This document shows positions 8,580 through 20,367 of a stretch of DNA of 64,000 nucleotides, piece after piece. Origin of the DNA: Neoscytalidium dimidiatum (taxonomy: Eukaryota > Ascomycota > Dothideomycetes > Botryosphaeriales > Botryosphaeriaceae); NCBI GenBank assembly GCA_037367355.1, contig CM074698.1, positions 3,472,001-3,536,000 on the forward strand. Direction: 5' to 3'. The notes under the pieces were generated by a model. The model ran no database searches and was not told the DNA's origin. It was given only the letters and a program-made list of their open reading frames with translations. Each line of letters begins with the position of its first letter. Within the stretch, counting starts at the first letter, position 1. The position numbers were made by a program, and so were the translations under genes.

Positions 8580-11030
8580 TCAAGGGATCATGAAGGCATC
8601 GCCATCGAAACGGACGGCAGTAATGTCAGTGAAGAGCCTCAGACTCTCCTCGAAAGACAGGTCACGCTTGGTCTTACGCGGAACATTCGCCCTCTTGGTA
8701 AGGTGCTCACCGCGCTTGGACTTGGAAGCAGATGTAACGCACTGGCTGACATTGCCCCCGTTGCCCCACTTGCTCTGGGCGGCGGCCTTCCAGATTGCGG
8801 TGGCATCAAGGGTCATCTCCGCAGTGTAGAAGAGTCTGCAGTCAGCAGGCTCGTAGGTGAACTGAAGCGGTGTGCCGGTAGAATCGCCCTGGCGAAGGCC
8901 ATCACGAACGTTCACATTGGGGTCGATGGCTGCGCGATTGAAGGGAACATAGCTGGCATAGTTGGCCTGATAAGACGCGTTGTACTGGGCCTGTTCCTCG
9001 GGGCTGGCATTGTCGTAAGCCTCGTACACCCACTGCTGGATGGCCGCCCAGTTGAAGTTGTTGAAGCCCTTGACGCCGCCGACGGCCTGCTGCTCTGCGT
9101 ACTGAGGACGTCCACCAAGAGCAATCGTCGAGACGTTGCCATGTTGACGCATGAATTCGGAGAAGATGGCACAGGTCGAGGCGCAGTAACCATCGTACAG
9201 AAGGACAATGTTCTCCGACTCGAAAGGCTGCACGGTGTAGTTGCTGCGGCTACCGTACCCAGTGACCTCAATACCACCGCTGTTCAGAACGTTCAAGGGG
9301 TCCGACAAGTTCCAGCGGATGATCGAGGTGAAGTTGTCATCATGGTTCAAAACGGGGCCAAACTTCTCGGGCCAGGATTGAAAGGGCTCATAGTTCTCGT
9401 TGGCGTCAGTACGGTAGTTGAAGACGCTCGAAACTATGTCAGCCATGGTGTAGTTTTCCTGTACGATCTGAGGGTCACGAGGGAAGCCTTCGGAGAGGTA
9501 GGAGAACTTCTGGCCGAGCAAGTCAAGAGCCTCGTGGGCCCTGAGACGAGTGCCACCGTACGGCAAGATGGATGGGAAAAATTGCTTGAAGAGGTCGTAG
9601 CCCTGGAGAATTGTACCACCTCCGTTTGCGCTGAGATCAACGATTATCTTGGTCTTGCCATCAGCCTTAGCTTGCTGGATGAACTGAGAGCCAATGCGTT
9701 GGAATTCGGTCTCGGCGTAGCTGGAGCTCACGAAGGAAGGAACGGTGAGCACGGCAATGTCCGAGAAGTCCGCACCTTCAAGGTAATATCCGGCGATGAG
9801 GTTGTTCCGCTGGTAGATGACCGGTTCTGGGTAGCCGGGCGCAGGGGTCGGGCGAGTCGCACGAGAGGTGGAAGATGCCTTTGCATCAGCAGCAGCCATG
9901 TTGACACCCATGTCATTGGCAGGCTGGGAATCCTGGGGAGAGTCGATGTTCATGTTGGCGATGTTCAAGTTGCCAATGCTCAACTTCGCGATGCTGGCGC
10001 TGGCAGCCTGGATGCGTGACTTGTCCTTGGCATCTTGGGCCATGGCCATGGCAGAAGCACTTGCAGTGCCGGAGTCGTAGAGGAAGTACATATCGCTCAA
10101 AGCAGTACCGTTCTCAACGCCGCGAAATGAGACTTGAGCGCGAGCAAAGTTCTCAAAAGTCTTCGTAGTGCCATTGGCGAAATCCAGCTTGGTTTGAGCG
10201 CCCGGATAGAGGAAGCGGCCGCGGCCACCACCCGAGAACATGCCGGTAGTAGCGCCGGTGTTGCCAAGCTGGATCTGGGCCAACTCATACATGACATTGT
10301 TGTAAAGAGCATCACGGTCCTGGAGTGAGCCGTACTGGCTGATCTTTTGCAAGTAAGTGGACGCGTCCTCATCGTTGATTCTCAAGATGGCCGAGGGAGT
10401 GAAGGTGGCGTTCGGGAAAGACGAAGCAAGGATGTCCTCGTAAACGAAAGGAGCGGGAAGCTTCTGACCATCCTCGGAGATGGAAACTAGGGATATGGGC
10501 CTGCCCCAGGTGAAGATGGCGCCGACCGAGTCCGGAACGTAGACGAGATGACCATCGTGGGCAGAAAGGATGTGAGTGTAGAGAGCCCAGCCGAAGTCAT
10601 ATTCGCGGTAGATGGCACCAGAGTTGACCTGCTCGGCAATTTGGTCGAGGCCGGCCACGAGGTCGACGGCAGGCTGGACCTTCTCAACGTACTCGGCGGG
10701 CGGGTTCTTCAGGTAGTTCTGGGTGCTCTGCCAGACAAGGTACGGCTTCATGGAGTCGATGAGCTCGATGGCAGCCGTCTTGTTGAGCGGAGCGCTCATG
10801 ATGCAGTCATAAGCGAGGCCAGCCGGGACGGTGGGAGTGGCAGTGGCGGGGCCATTGTTGATGAGGGAGCTGACCACGGAGCAGGGCGATCCGGTGCTGT
10901 TCTGCCTGACCTGGAGCTGGGGCGCAGGAGTGACGCCAGCACAGGCGGGGTTGCTGGTAGTGGTCAAGGGAGAGGCGGCCGCGAAGGCGGCGAGGGCGGA
11001 GGCCACCAGAAGAAGCGAAGGACACTTCAT
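8580..11030 (-). CDS. Secreted S41-family serine peptidase (CPAF/UstP-like)
   Basis: A single 816-codon ORF starts at the ATG complementary to 11028-11030. Residues 1-20 form a clear signal peptide (MKCPSLLLVASALAAFAAAS). Many NxS/T sites fit a secreted glycoprotein. The catalytic elements of CPAF-type tail-specific proteases are visible: AHDGH around H158, the oxyanion-side loop IIVDLSANGGGTILQGYD (462-479), and the nucleophile region YDGYCASTCAIFSEF with S618 and E625. Fungal relatives include UstP of the ustiloxin RiPP cluster, but most copies lie outside clusters. Residues about 340-395 are a low-complexity linker. The tail after about 765 holds three Lys-Arg sites (772-773, 779-780, 788-789), suggesting Kex2 trimming. 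No UstYa-like oxidase or tyrosinase gene is seen nearby, so a RiPP role is not supported by context. General extracellular proteolysis is equally possible. Confidence 0.88.
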   Translation of the reverse strand: MKCPSLLLVASALAAFAAASPLTTTSNPACAGVTPAPQLQVRQNSTGSPCSVVSSLINNGPATATPTVPAGLAYDCIMSAPLNKTAAIELIDSMKPYLVWQSTQNYLKNPPAEYVEKVQPAVDLVAGLDQIAEQVNSGAIYREYDFGWALYTHILSAHDGHLVYVPDSVGAIFTWGRPISLVSISEDGQKLPAPFVYEDILASSFPNATFTPSAILRINDEDASTYLQKISQYGSLQDRDALYNNVMYELAQIQLGNTGATTGMFSGGGRGRFLYPGAQTKLDFANGTTKTFENFARAQVSFRGVENGTALSDMYFLYDSGTASASAMAMAQDAKDKSRIQAASASIAKLSIGNLNIANMNIDSPQDSQPANDMGVNMAAADAKASSTSRATRPTPAPGYPEPVIYQRNNLIAGYYLEGADFSDIAVLTVPSFVSSSYAETEFQRIGSQFIQQAKADGKTKIIVDLSANGGGTILQGYDLFKQFFPSILPYGGTRLRAHEALDLLGQKFSYLSEGFPRDPQIVQENYTMADIVSSVFNYRTDANENYEPFQSWPEKFGPVLNHDDNFTSIIRWNLSDPLNVLNSGGIEVTGYGSRSNYTVQPFESENIVLLYDGYCASTCAIFSEFMRQHGNVSTIALGGRPQYAEQQAVGGVKGFNNFNWAAIQQWVYEAYDNASPEEQAQYNASYQANYASYVPFNRAAIDPNVNVRDGLRQGDSTGTPLQFTYEPADCRLFYTAEMTLDATAIWKAAAQSKWGNGGNVSQCVTSASKSKRGEHLTKRANVPRKTKRDLSFEESLRLFTDITAVRFDGDAFMIP

Positions 11031-14000
11031 GATGGCAGAAGATCTGAACGAAGGAAAGGAGAATACGGATGAGCGTACTCTCGTTGGATGAAGTAGTAGA
11101 AGAAAAGGAAAAGGTCAGCGGGAGGCTGGGCTGACTAGACCTTTAAAGGAGCGAGTGGAGTGGTTGTGGGGAGGAGGCAAGCACGGCCTAGAAAAAGGCG
11201 CGGATAGCGAGTGGAGCCCGTGCCAAGCATGGTGAGTGCGTCGTTCAATGCGCCTACCAGTTCTGCCGAAGCGGCCGCAGGCAAACGCGAGAGCCCAAGG
11301 GCGCGGAAGGCGCGTTGTTTGGCGGGGGGATCTGCGGTGACACCTGGGCTGGTGGCACCCGCGCCTGGCTGGTAGCACTGCTTCTCCTTTGCACTTCAGG
11401 AACAGGAAGCAGGAGGCCCATAGTCGCGCGCAAGGGAAGGACGCTGAAACGTGGCGCGCAGGCGCTGGGCTGCGAGGACGCTGCAGGACTGAGTGAGCGC
11501 AAGCGTCGAACGAGCAGCGGCAGCTTGCGTCGAGGCGATTGCCCTGGGGGACGCGCAGATGGCGGGCGGGAGCAAGACGGGCAGGGTCAGGCCAGGCAGC
11601 GCTGGAGGGAGGAGCACCACCAGCACAGCGGCAGCAGCAGCGCCGTCGAGCGCCCGGACCCTGGCGCGACGTCACCATTGGCGCCGGCGAGCCCGCGCCG
11701 TCCAATGGCGGAGGAGGCGCCCGCCGCTGGGCTGCGGGCGCCGGCGAGCATCGAGCCTTGCAGAAGTGTCAGACGCGCTCGCGGGCGCGATGAAGGCACA
11801 GGCGGAGAGCGCACAGGCCGGCGGGAGCGGCTGGGCTTGGCTTTGGGCTTGGCTCGTTTCAGCGGCTGCTTGCTCAAATCATAATCGTCGCTCAGCCTGC
11901 TGTTTCTGCCAGGCTTCCCGCGAGCCGCACTCAAATCCCTCCTGTGCCCGTCGCTCGACTCACGGAATGCGCCCAGCGACCGCGACACAGCGCAATCCAG
12001 TCCGACCCAACGCTGCTGTGCGTGGCTCCGCGTGCCGCTCATCTCCTCGCCCCGCCCTTCATCCCGCCCACCGCCCGGCTGTCGTGCGCCGGTCCGCGAG
12101 TCGTGCGCGCACCCCCAGAGACCGAGTTCATCCGGCTGGGCTGCGCGCTGCTCATCGGCTGCAGCTCACTCTCCACTGATGCTCGTCCCTTTTGTGGGTC
12201 CTGAACATCACCGCCAGCTGTCTCCCCGTACCCAGCCTCGCAACCAGCCCCCTGCCTTCTTTATCACCACTGCCACCCCGTGATGTCGGTCTGCACGCCG
12301 GCTGACGTCTTCAATTCGAGAGCATGGCGCGACGCCGCCCTGCCAAATGTTTGCGAATTCGGCCTCCGACCGGTCGCAAGGAAGCCCGAATGAGTGGAGC
12401 GCTTCTGCAAGGCCTTCGTCTGTGCGTCTTGCCTAAAGCGGGAGTGCCCCATCGATTCTGCGGGATAGGACGCACGATTTAGGAGCTTGCCCAAGGTTGA
12501 TGCTTGCCTCGCTGTGTGCCTGGCGGCATCGGTACCCACGTCTCTGGAGGCCGTCGACTGGAATAGACTGCCCTCCCGTCCAGACCCTTTTCGGCTTATC
12601 TTCGCTCCATACCAGACCTCCCGAATGCTTTGAACAGCCTGAAATCCCAAAACATCAGGTTGATACTTGTGATTATTGACTCCCAACACATTCGAAACGG
12701 TAAAACAGAGACTCTGATAACCGCCTAAACCCTTCCAATCCCAGGATCTGACGGCATCCACGGTGCGGATTGGCGATCCATTCCGTTGATTTACAGTCCT
12801 TCCCTCCGGGAGACAAACAATCTTCCGTCAGCCCAATAAGGTCCAGGATTCAACATTCAAAATGCTCCATTCCGCTGGTGCTGTCGCGCATGATCCCGCA
12901 ACAAACCGTCGAGAAGTCGAATGCTCACAGCCCGGATGTTGCAGTCCTCCGTCCCGCTTGTCCCGAGTGCTGTAGCACGGAGCTGCGGGCCGTGCGCGTC
13001 ATGCGTCCTCTGTGCTACCCTTCCAGCTTCCTCGCGACACCAACGTCAAATCCCGCCTGAACTTTCCTCCTCCAAATCTTCTAATCAAACAACCCGGAAA
13101 CGAATGATCTTGTCGTTTCAATATCGAGATCGCTGAAAATTCGCCGTGGGACAACCAGTTCTTTGCACGACGAGTATTTGACTGAACGCACGGCTTCCGG
13201 ATACGCCTTTCCGGAAAAGCTCAACCCCCCTTTTTTCGTTCCTCTTCCCGCCGCGGGATTGCGCGGTTCAGATGTTTGTGAGAGTGTGAGGCAAAACAAT
13301 ACGAGCCCACTGCTGTACTAGGTCCTTCCCGAGATTGAGATGAGCTGATCGACTTCTCTGAAACGAAGCCGGGGACTTTCAAATAATCTATTGCATGGAC
13401 ATTTGGAAACTCTCATGGGCCACGGGATATATGCCTGAGGCGCAGATCTGCCAGCCAGGATACTAGCGTCAACAATATGCTCAGTCACCCAGTGACGTCG
13501 CCACTCCGGCGCCAATCCTTTTACTGCGAAACTGTCGGTCGTCTCGCACAAGACTCTCATCTAAACGATCCCGAAGGTGGTTGATTTTAATCTTTCTATA
13601 CATTGGAAAACAGATAGCATGTGCAACATAAACTCAAACAGGCCGACATCGGGTATTATCAATCAATCTAAATGCACTCCAACTTGACACCTCCTCTTTC
13701 CTCGTAAGAAAGTCAAGATGTCGACGACAATAACCCCAATTGAGACTCCAGACATCGGGCCGTCCGAACACCGAACCCGTACGAAAGAAAGCAAGAGACA
13801 ACAAGCAAACCTGATTCTGCAAAGTCCTACTCCGACCCTCTTACTTCCCAAACCTCTATGCGTTACCCTTTGTCTGTATCTTCAGCTGCCATCTCTCTCT
13901 ATGTCATTCAGTTGTTTTTCTTTTTCCTCCTTCAGGAAATTCTGTCGTTCTCTTTTCTGGCGCTGAACATGTAGTTCTGGCTCGAGTGCAGTCCGCCACA

Positions 14001-14053
14001 GTTTGGTCGCGGAAAAGGCGTAGCACGCAAGGCACGTCCCCAATCTTGACCGC
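11031..14053. other. Large intergenic region, GC-rich in its first part
   Basis: This 3 kb region separates the peptidase promoter from the 3' end of the MFS gene. From about 11.2 to 12.2 kb it is GC-rich with many CAG/GCG-type triplets, and long open frames appear on both strands. None has domain character or a convincing start, so I treat them as composition effects. From 12.3 to 14.0 kb I see only short frames, with no tRNA or repeat. Confidence 0.5.
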
Positions 14054-15930
14054 TTACGCCGCATCCCGGCGCCTCTCCTCATCGACCCTGCTCGCCTTGA
14101 TCTTCGCATCCACGTTATCCCTCCACTCCCTCCCATATCTCGCCGTCGCCCACGTCAGGCCCATGGCAAAGACCAAGAAGCCGGCCGAAATCGTCGAGAA
14201 GCCGCCGACGCCGATCTTCTCGATGGCGGGCAAGCACAGCGCGGAGCCCAGCGCGCCGAAGAAGTACCTCATGACGTAGTTGCCGGCGACGACCTCGGCG
14301 CTGCGGGCCTGCATGACGTCCAGGCAGTAGGTGTTCAGGCTGGGGAAGCAGAACAGCTGGGCGACGCCCTGCAGGAACATGACGATGACGGGCAGCGCGA
14401 TGCCACCCCTGGCCTCCTCGATGGACCAGCCGTAGACGAGCATGCAGGCGGGGATGACGCCGCCGAGGAAGGGCAGGCACGAGTTGAGCCGGTCCTCGGG
14501 CACGCGCTCGCCGCCGCGCTTGCGGATGTACCGGTGCACGACGCGGTCGGCCCAGCGCCCGCCGAAGAAGGTGCCGAAGAGGTAGCCGCAGCCCGGCGCG
14601 ATGTAGAACAGCCCGGACTGGATGGGCGACGTCAGGTGGAAGCGCGGGTTCAGGACGTAGCGGATCGGCGTCAGGAGCGAGTACATGTTCCAGACGAGCG
14701 CGGAGGATGCGATGCCCTTTGGCGCTCGGTTTTCCGTCAGTTCTATTCTCCACTCGTGGAAAAGGGTATAAGAACCCCCGGGGGGGCGAATCAACTTACG
14801 ACGGCGATCAAGTTGGGATAGCGCCACAGTCTGAGCACGCGGAACGGGTTCGTCCAGTGCCACATCTTGGCGGCCTTCTCTTTCGTCGTTAGCCCCCCGA
14901 ACTCGGTGCTCCGCTTGTAGTGCGTCGTCTCGGGCAGGAAGAACAGGATGAGCAGGAAGCCGAAGCCGCCGAGCGCCGTCTGCAGCCAGAAGATGTCACG
15001 CCAGGAGCGAAAGGTTACGATGATGCCGCCGATGAAGGGGCCGAAGGCTGGGCCAACGAGCGTGCCGGAGAGGAACCAAGCAAGGGCAGTCCCGCGTTCG
15101 GTCTGTTTGGTAGATGTCAGGATCGAATGGTAAGTGGCATTGCGTGTAGTACGGATGCTGCTTACGGGTCTGAAGATATCGCCAATGCAGGCGGATCCGA
15201 TGATCAAAAACGATGTGCCTTGTATAGCTGTCATGATGCGGAAAACGAAGAAGGATGCGAGGTTCGGTGCTAGTGCCGTCCCGACAGAAAAAGCAGTGAA
15301 CAGGAATGCGCTCCCTAGGGACGCCTATGACGATTTATCAGAATACCGATTCAGAAAGCTTTGGCAGTCACAACGCAGGGCGAATGGGCCAATCAGGCGA
15401 AGATAATTTTGTTTGCGTACCCATCGTCTACCGTAAACCTGGCCAATCGGCCCCCAGAACATGGGTGATATACCCATGAAAAGCATATACAAGGCATTGC
15501 TAATGTTCACTGTAGTTCCGGTGCTGTTGTACGTCGCTACAACTTCGGGAATGGCGGAAAGCACGGTCGTACTCGAAATGGGTGCCAGGAACCCGCAAAA
15601 TGCCACCACAGCGGTGATGATGTTCTTGCGGGAAAGGGAGAATCTGTCGTAGATCTCGTCGCTGACGGGAGGGCCGCCAGTGTGGGCGGTGGGGACGTGG
15701 GCGATATCGTGCGTCGAGACATGGGAAATGGTGTGCTCGAGGGTGGGTCTAGCGTCCTCGACGGTCGCTTGCTTCTCCAGATCGCTGCCGCCGATGTGGG
15801 AGCCGCGGCGGCCCTTTGCCGCAGGAAAGGCTTTTTCGGTCTTGGCCTGTGGAGGCGGACATGGAGTGGGTGCCTCCTGACCCTCCTCGAGCGGCGCGCT
15901 GGGCGCGGAGATGGCCTCGAAGCGGGACAT
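14054..15930 (-). CDS. MFS multidrug-type transporter, DHA1 family, four exons
   Basis: Four exons join in phase 0: 15930-15421, 15324-15166, 15102-14800 and 14716-14054. The introns are 96, 63 and 83 bp with GTACGC, GTAAGC and GTAAGT donors. The product is 544 residues, with a hydrophilic N-terminus of about 100 residues and then membrane helices. Family marks are GPIGQVYGRRW (motif A, residues 160-170), GTALAWFLSGTLVGPAFGPFIGG (motif C/helix 5) and FLPETTHYKR at the end of helix 6. DHA1 members export drugs, polyamines or weak acids at the plasma membrane; the substrate is not predictable here. At the first junction about four residues fewer than usual lie between GRR and helix 3, so intron 1 may hide a small exon or use another site. 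The frames in the introns contain stops, which supports the splicing model. Confidence 0.86.
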
Positions 15931-18570
15931 GACGTGCTCGGAGAATAGTAAACAACGGGTAGCCGGAAGGTGGAACCGCGCTCAGGGTTTCTTATACATC
16001 AAAAGACGAAAATGAAAGCATCAGTGCTGCTTTTTATTATCTCTGCATCAAACGCCAGTGATGGGGCGTGAAAAGAGCGTGCTGCTGGAAAGAAGAAGCC
16101 AGCGAATAGAGAGGAATGCATTTGCTTATGAGTCAACCTGGGATGGTGCAGTGGGCGGGCAAGATCTGGTCGGCGCCGATGATCCTGTCACCGGTCAAGG
16201 GAAAGATTTCTGACAGACGGTACTGAAAAGCCATTCTGGGGCGGAAAGGAAGCCGGTGCCGGGGCGGGTGGATCGCGGATAACCGAAGAAGCTGGAGATT
16301 CTGCGTCTCTCTGCGAATGGCTGCCGTTGCAACCGCACCTATGCATGGCGCTAAGCGTCTGGGCCGCTTATCGCGGCCACTGATCACCGACATGGAGAAG
16401 CCCGATAGCCGGACTTCAAAACGGGGGGTTCCCTCAAAGGCATGGCGGTTGTGTTGGCGTTGCATCTCGAAGTGTCCGTGGCGCTCGGTAAAAGGCCGTT
16501 GCGCCTGCGATATCGGCGCCGCTTGCATCGCTGGGCTACTTCGCGGGGAAAGCGTTTTGTTTCAATCACAACTGAAATGTCCTGTTATTATTCCCATCAG
16601 GCATTGGGCTGTTATCCGGCGGCTTCTTTTGCCGTTGCTCCACAGAACTCTGGCCGTGCGCGTCGTATCTTTCTCCCGTGCCGGTGCCCCATCAACACCA
16701 CCTCACCAGCTCACCTACTTTTGGACTCATGCGTCATCTGGCGGTCTAGAAAAGGGGCGACCGAATGCTCAGCATCGTGGCGATAGTTTAGACGCTTCTC
16801 GTTGGCGTTTCCTGAGCACCGACATACGTGTTGAGTGCTGGCAGTGCAGCGAGTGCAGGGATCGACTATTTGCCTCGTTCTGTGCCGTTCCGGTAGCGAT
16901 TCCATCATTTTTCTTTTTAACCCCGTCCGTTCGGGTGACAATCGTCTGTAGCGAAGGCGTGGGGTCGTAAAAGAGATGTCGAAATAACCCTTCAGTAGCA
17001 CACTATGCAGACGTACACTATGTAGATATTGCTTGGTATCGCGTAAGCACTTTAACAAGCTTAAAATTTCCCGAAACGTGAAGGCGGCTTGGGATGTTTG
17101 AGAAGAGCTGCCGGTTCGCAGTATTCTAGATGTGAATATCCTATGCGAGCTTTTAGTCTCCTCCTCGGGATCAATACCCGACGGTATCAGTGCTGTTGAG
17201 AGTCAGTCAATCAATTCCCTTCGGAATCAGTATCCATCGGATCCATCCCCCTTCGGAAACAGTATCCTTGGGCTCAGAGCCGCTTAGTCACAATATATGT
17301 CAGGATAAAAGATTGACGCACTAGTGCGTGTGGCCCGACGCGCTTTCCTGCGGCAATTTTCGTCGCGTGAACAATTGCCACCGTCGGTTTTCCCTTTTCT
17401 TCGCAGCTCTCTAATAATCCGCGCACATGTCATTGATTGGCTACACTCCGGAAATGTATCCGACGATATGATTGATGGATTAGTCATGCCCAGACGACAG
17501 CAGCGCACTTGCGAAACACACCACAGCGCGACCAAGGAAATCATCACTACGAATTCCGTGCATGGGACCGAGGAATTCGGGCAATTTCAACGACACTTAC
17601 AGTCAAAAGCTACTCTGACTGCTCGTGGATCATGCCAATGCTATCCGGCAGTCTTGTTGCTTTCATATTGTTAGGGACATGCCACTGCATATCAAAGGGT
17701 GATTTTCTTTTATCGCCTACTGTGGTATTAATGACTGATTCAGATCTCAACAAAATTCTCTGGTGGCCATAGGCAAGTTTCCTATAGCGGCAGAGACGAT
17801 CTACAGTGATGATTATTCTCTTGGCTGTGTGCTGATCGACGCATGATCTCGACAGTCAGCGCTTGTAGCCATGTGCGCAAGGCTGTTGGACATAACAGGC
17901 TTCATTGCTGATACCATCACACAAGATTTCCATGGTTTCTCATGGTATTTGCGAATCATGGGTGCCACCGAGCCCCCAGCGAAAAGTTCGACTGTATCCG
18001 ATCCCGCGAATCTGGCAATATGCCCATTCCGTGTTTTCAGGCGTCCTTTTAGTTTTCACAGAATCATTTAAGACTTCAAGTCCTATGGCGCGATGGAAAA
18101 AATGCCGACAGCCAAGAAGATCCGCCGTGAGTGAGAATAAGCTGGGGCTCGAAGATCCTTAAGTGCGCCACTTTCCCCACCTTCCTATTTTAAGCATTAC
18201 GTGAGCCAATTGCGGAGGTGAGAGCAACTGCCGCGCAGAACCGAAGGCCTACAAGTGCCCGAGAGCCATTCACGGTGCAACTTACATTGAACTCTTATAT
18301 CCATTAAGAAAGGCCCACTCCCATTCCAATCTATGCACTTCCCGGTCGATCACTCCGTGATCGGTCTGCAGCTGACTCAGGGGGTTCGTGCCTTAGGCTA
18401 GAACAACGCAAAGAACGGGTGCGCCAGCTCTCAACACTCCATCATATCATTCAACTCTTAACGTCTCTCTCGCATCATTGTGTGATTTCCCGTGTTTTTT
18501 GTTTACACCACTGAACGTGAGACTTCTGTTTTTCTTTCTAAACCCTGTGTTCCGTGTCTTCAGGATCAAA
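15931..18570. other. Divergent intergenic region between MFS and monooxygenase genes
   Basis: The two neighbouring genes are transcribed away from each other, so this 2.6 kb region holds both promoters. An imperfect direct repeat is visible at 17217-17235 and 17247-17267 (CCCTTCGGAAtCAGTATCC, spaced about 30 bp). I found no coding signal or RNA gene. The frame of the monooxygenase extends back to 18478, but without an ATG before 18571. Confidence 0.5.
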
Positions 18571-20367
18571 ATGCCATCCTCCGACACCATCCACCCCGTT
18601 GCGATTATCGGAGGAGGGCCAGTTGGGTTATCAGCATCAATTCTGCTTTCCCTGCGTGGTATTCCGCACATTCTATTTGAGCGCCATAGTGGCACTTCAA
18701 TCCATCCGAAAGCATGCGGAATCAACCAACGAACCACAGAAATTTTCCGCACGATGGGCATCGAGCAAGACGTCTACAAAGTCGCTGCCCCTCCGGACGT
18801 CGCTGGGCGTACAGCCTGGTACACCGACCTGGGGTCTTCTGGCAGAGAGATCTTCTCCCGGGACTCCTGGGGCCTCGGGCAGTATAAAGAAGAGTATGAG
18901 AAGCACAGCCCCTCCCGTTATGCCATCCTACCACAGATACGACTGGAGCCCATCATCTCGCGCCGAGCCAAGGAACTGAACCCTCAGGCCATTCAGTATG
19001 GGATGGAAGTCAACCATGTTGAAAACAAGAACGACCATGTCATCCTTAAAGTCAAGCCAACAAAAGGCGCAGACGCAGATGCAGAGGAGGTCTACGCACG
19101 CTACGCCATCGCCGCCGACGGCGGCCGCAGCATGACCAACAAGCTGGGCATCCCCTGGGAGGGCGAAAGAGACATCTTCCACATGGTCACCGCCCACATC
19201 CGCACGCCGCTCCGCTCTTTTCACCCGGACCCCACCAACTTCCTGACCTGGTTCACGCACCCGGACATGGGCGGCAGCACCAAGACCGGCTTCCTCTACC
19301 AGATCGGGCCCTGGCCGCTCGACGAGCGCCCGGCCGACCAGCAGGAATGGGTCTTCGCCTGCGCGCTCATCGCGACCGACCCGGCCAGCTTCGACCGCGC
19401 GACGATGATCGCGCGGCTGCGCGCGACGCTCCAGCTGCCGGACCTGCCCGTCGACGTCGTCTCGCTCAGCCACTGGGACGTCAACGCCATCGCCGCGGCC
19501 CGCTACCGCGCCGGCCGCGGCGTCTTCCTCGCCGGCGACGCCGCCCACCGCATCCCGCCCTGGGGCGCCCTCGGCATGAACACCGGCGTCCAGGACGCGC
19601 AGAACCTCGCGTGGAAGCTCGAGCTCGCGCTCAAGGACCCGCCGAGGTACGACGCGCTGCTCGACAGCTACGACGCCGAGCGCCGCCCCGTCGGGCGCGC
19701 CGTCGCCGCCTCGTCCCTGCACAATCTGCGCTCGCATTCGCTGGAGATGGACACGGCGCTCGGTATGAGCGGGGAGAGCGCCCCCGAGGAGAATGCGGCC
19801 GCCATCGCGCCGTTCTTCGACCAGGGCCACCCGGAGCATGCGGCCAGGCGCGAGGCTGTCCGCAAGGCCCAGAAGGCGCTCGATACGGAATTCAAGGCGC
19901 CGGGGACGGAGGTGGGCTGGTTCTATCCGTCGGCGGACTTTTGGGGTGAGGGGGCGAGGTGCCGGCATGGTGGGCAGGTGAAGAGCGACGGGGCATTTGA
20001 TTATGAGTTTTACCATGCGAGTACCTTGCCGGGGCATCATCTACCGCATGCATGGATAGAGAGGGAGGGGAAGAGGTGCGCCGTTAGGGATCTGGTGCCA
20101 TTAAGTGAGTTTCTGATGCTTTCGGGGAGGAAGGGGGTGGGGTGGGAAGAGTTGGACGGTCAAGGGGTGCGTTTGGAAGTTGTAGGGGAGGGAGGATGGG
20201 CCGATGTGGACGGGAGCTGGGCAAGGCAGCGTGGCGTCAGTGAGAGGGGTGCGGTGCTGGTCAGGCCAGATGGTATTGTGGGGTGGCGCGGGGAATGGGA
20301 TGATGGGTTGGCTCAGAGATGGAAGAAGGTGCTGGAGGAAGTGCTGTATCTGAAAGAAGCCGTATAG
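18571..20367 (+). CDS. Class A FAD-dependent monooxygenase (phenol/PheA-TfdB type)
   Basis: The ATG at 18571 gives 598 residues in one exon. An N-terminal Rossmann fold starts at VAIIGGGPVGLSASILL (GxGxxG, residues 10-26) with the acidic strand end LFER. The DG motif is AIAADGGRSMTN (179-190). The GD motif is FLAGDAAHRIPPWGALGMNTGVQDA (319-343), which contacts the FAD ribityl chain and pyrophosphate. A C-terminal thioredoxin-like region is suggested by LVRPDGIVGWRG near the end. Such enzymes hydroxylate aromatic or polyketide substrates using NAD(P)H and oxygen in the cytosol. The substrate is unknown. The MFS gene is its divergent neighbour and the two could share a promoter. The gene ends only about 150 bp from the RIP-mutated block yet shows no stop codons or CpA loss, so RIP has not spread into it. 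Confidence 0.92.
   Translation: MPSSDTIHPVAIIGGGPVGLSASILLSLRGIPHILFERHSGTSIHPKACGINQRTTEIFRTMGIEQDVYKVAAPPDVAGRTAWYTDLGSSGREIFSRDSWGLGQYKEEYEKHSPSRYAILPQIRLEPIISRRAKELNPQAIQYGMEVNHVENKNDHVILKVKPTKGADADAEEVYARYAIAADGGRSMTNKLGIPWEGERDIFHMVTAHIRTPLRSFHPDPTNFLTWFTHPDMGGSTKTGFLYQIGPWPLDERPADQQEWVFACALIATDPASFDRATMIARLRATLQLPDLPVDVVSLSHWDVNAIAAARYRAGRGVFLAGDAAHRIPPWGALGMNTGVQDAQNLAWKLELALKDPPRYDALLDSYDAERRPVGRAVAASSLHNLRSHSLEMDTALGMSGESAPEENAAAIAPFFDQGHPEHAARREAVRKAQKALDTEFKAPGTEVGWFYPSADFWGEGARCRHGGQVKSDGAFDYEFYHASTLPGHHLPHAWIEREGKRCAVRDLVPLSEFLMLSGRKGVGWEELDGQGVRLEVVGEGGWADVDGSWARQRGVSERGAVLVRPDGIVGWRGEWDDGLAQRWKKVLEEVLYLKEAV

Noticed and set aside
11493..12179. Long plus-strand frame (228 codons) in GC-rich intergenic DNA
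   Set aside because: No ATG in good context, no domain, Ala/Arg/Ser-rich low complexity, and comparable frames on the other strand; best explained by base composition upstream of the peptidase gene.
18928..20040. 370-codon frame antisense to the monooxygenase
   Set aside because: Shadow of a GC3-rich gene; its composition is Arg/Val/Gly-rich and it has no motif, while the sense strand holds all the FAD motifs.
8580..20367. A RiPP or polyketide cluster made of the S41 peptidase, MFS and FAD monooxygenase genes
   Set aside because: Genes are separated by 2.6-3 kb gaps, no core synthase, UstYa oxidase or regulator is present, and the FAS1 repeat protein lies beyond 30 kb of transposons.
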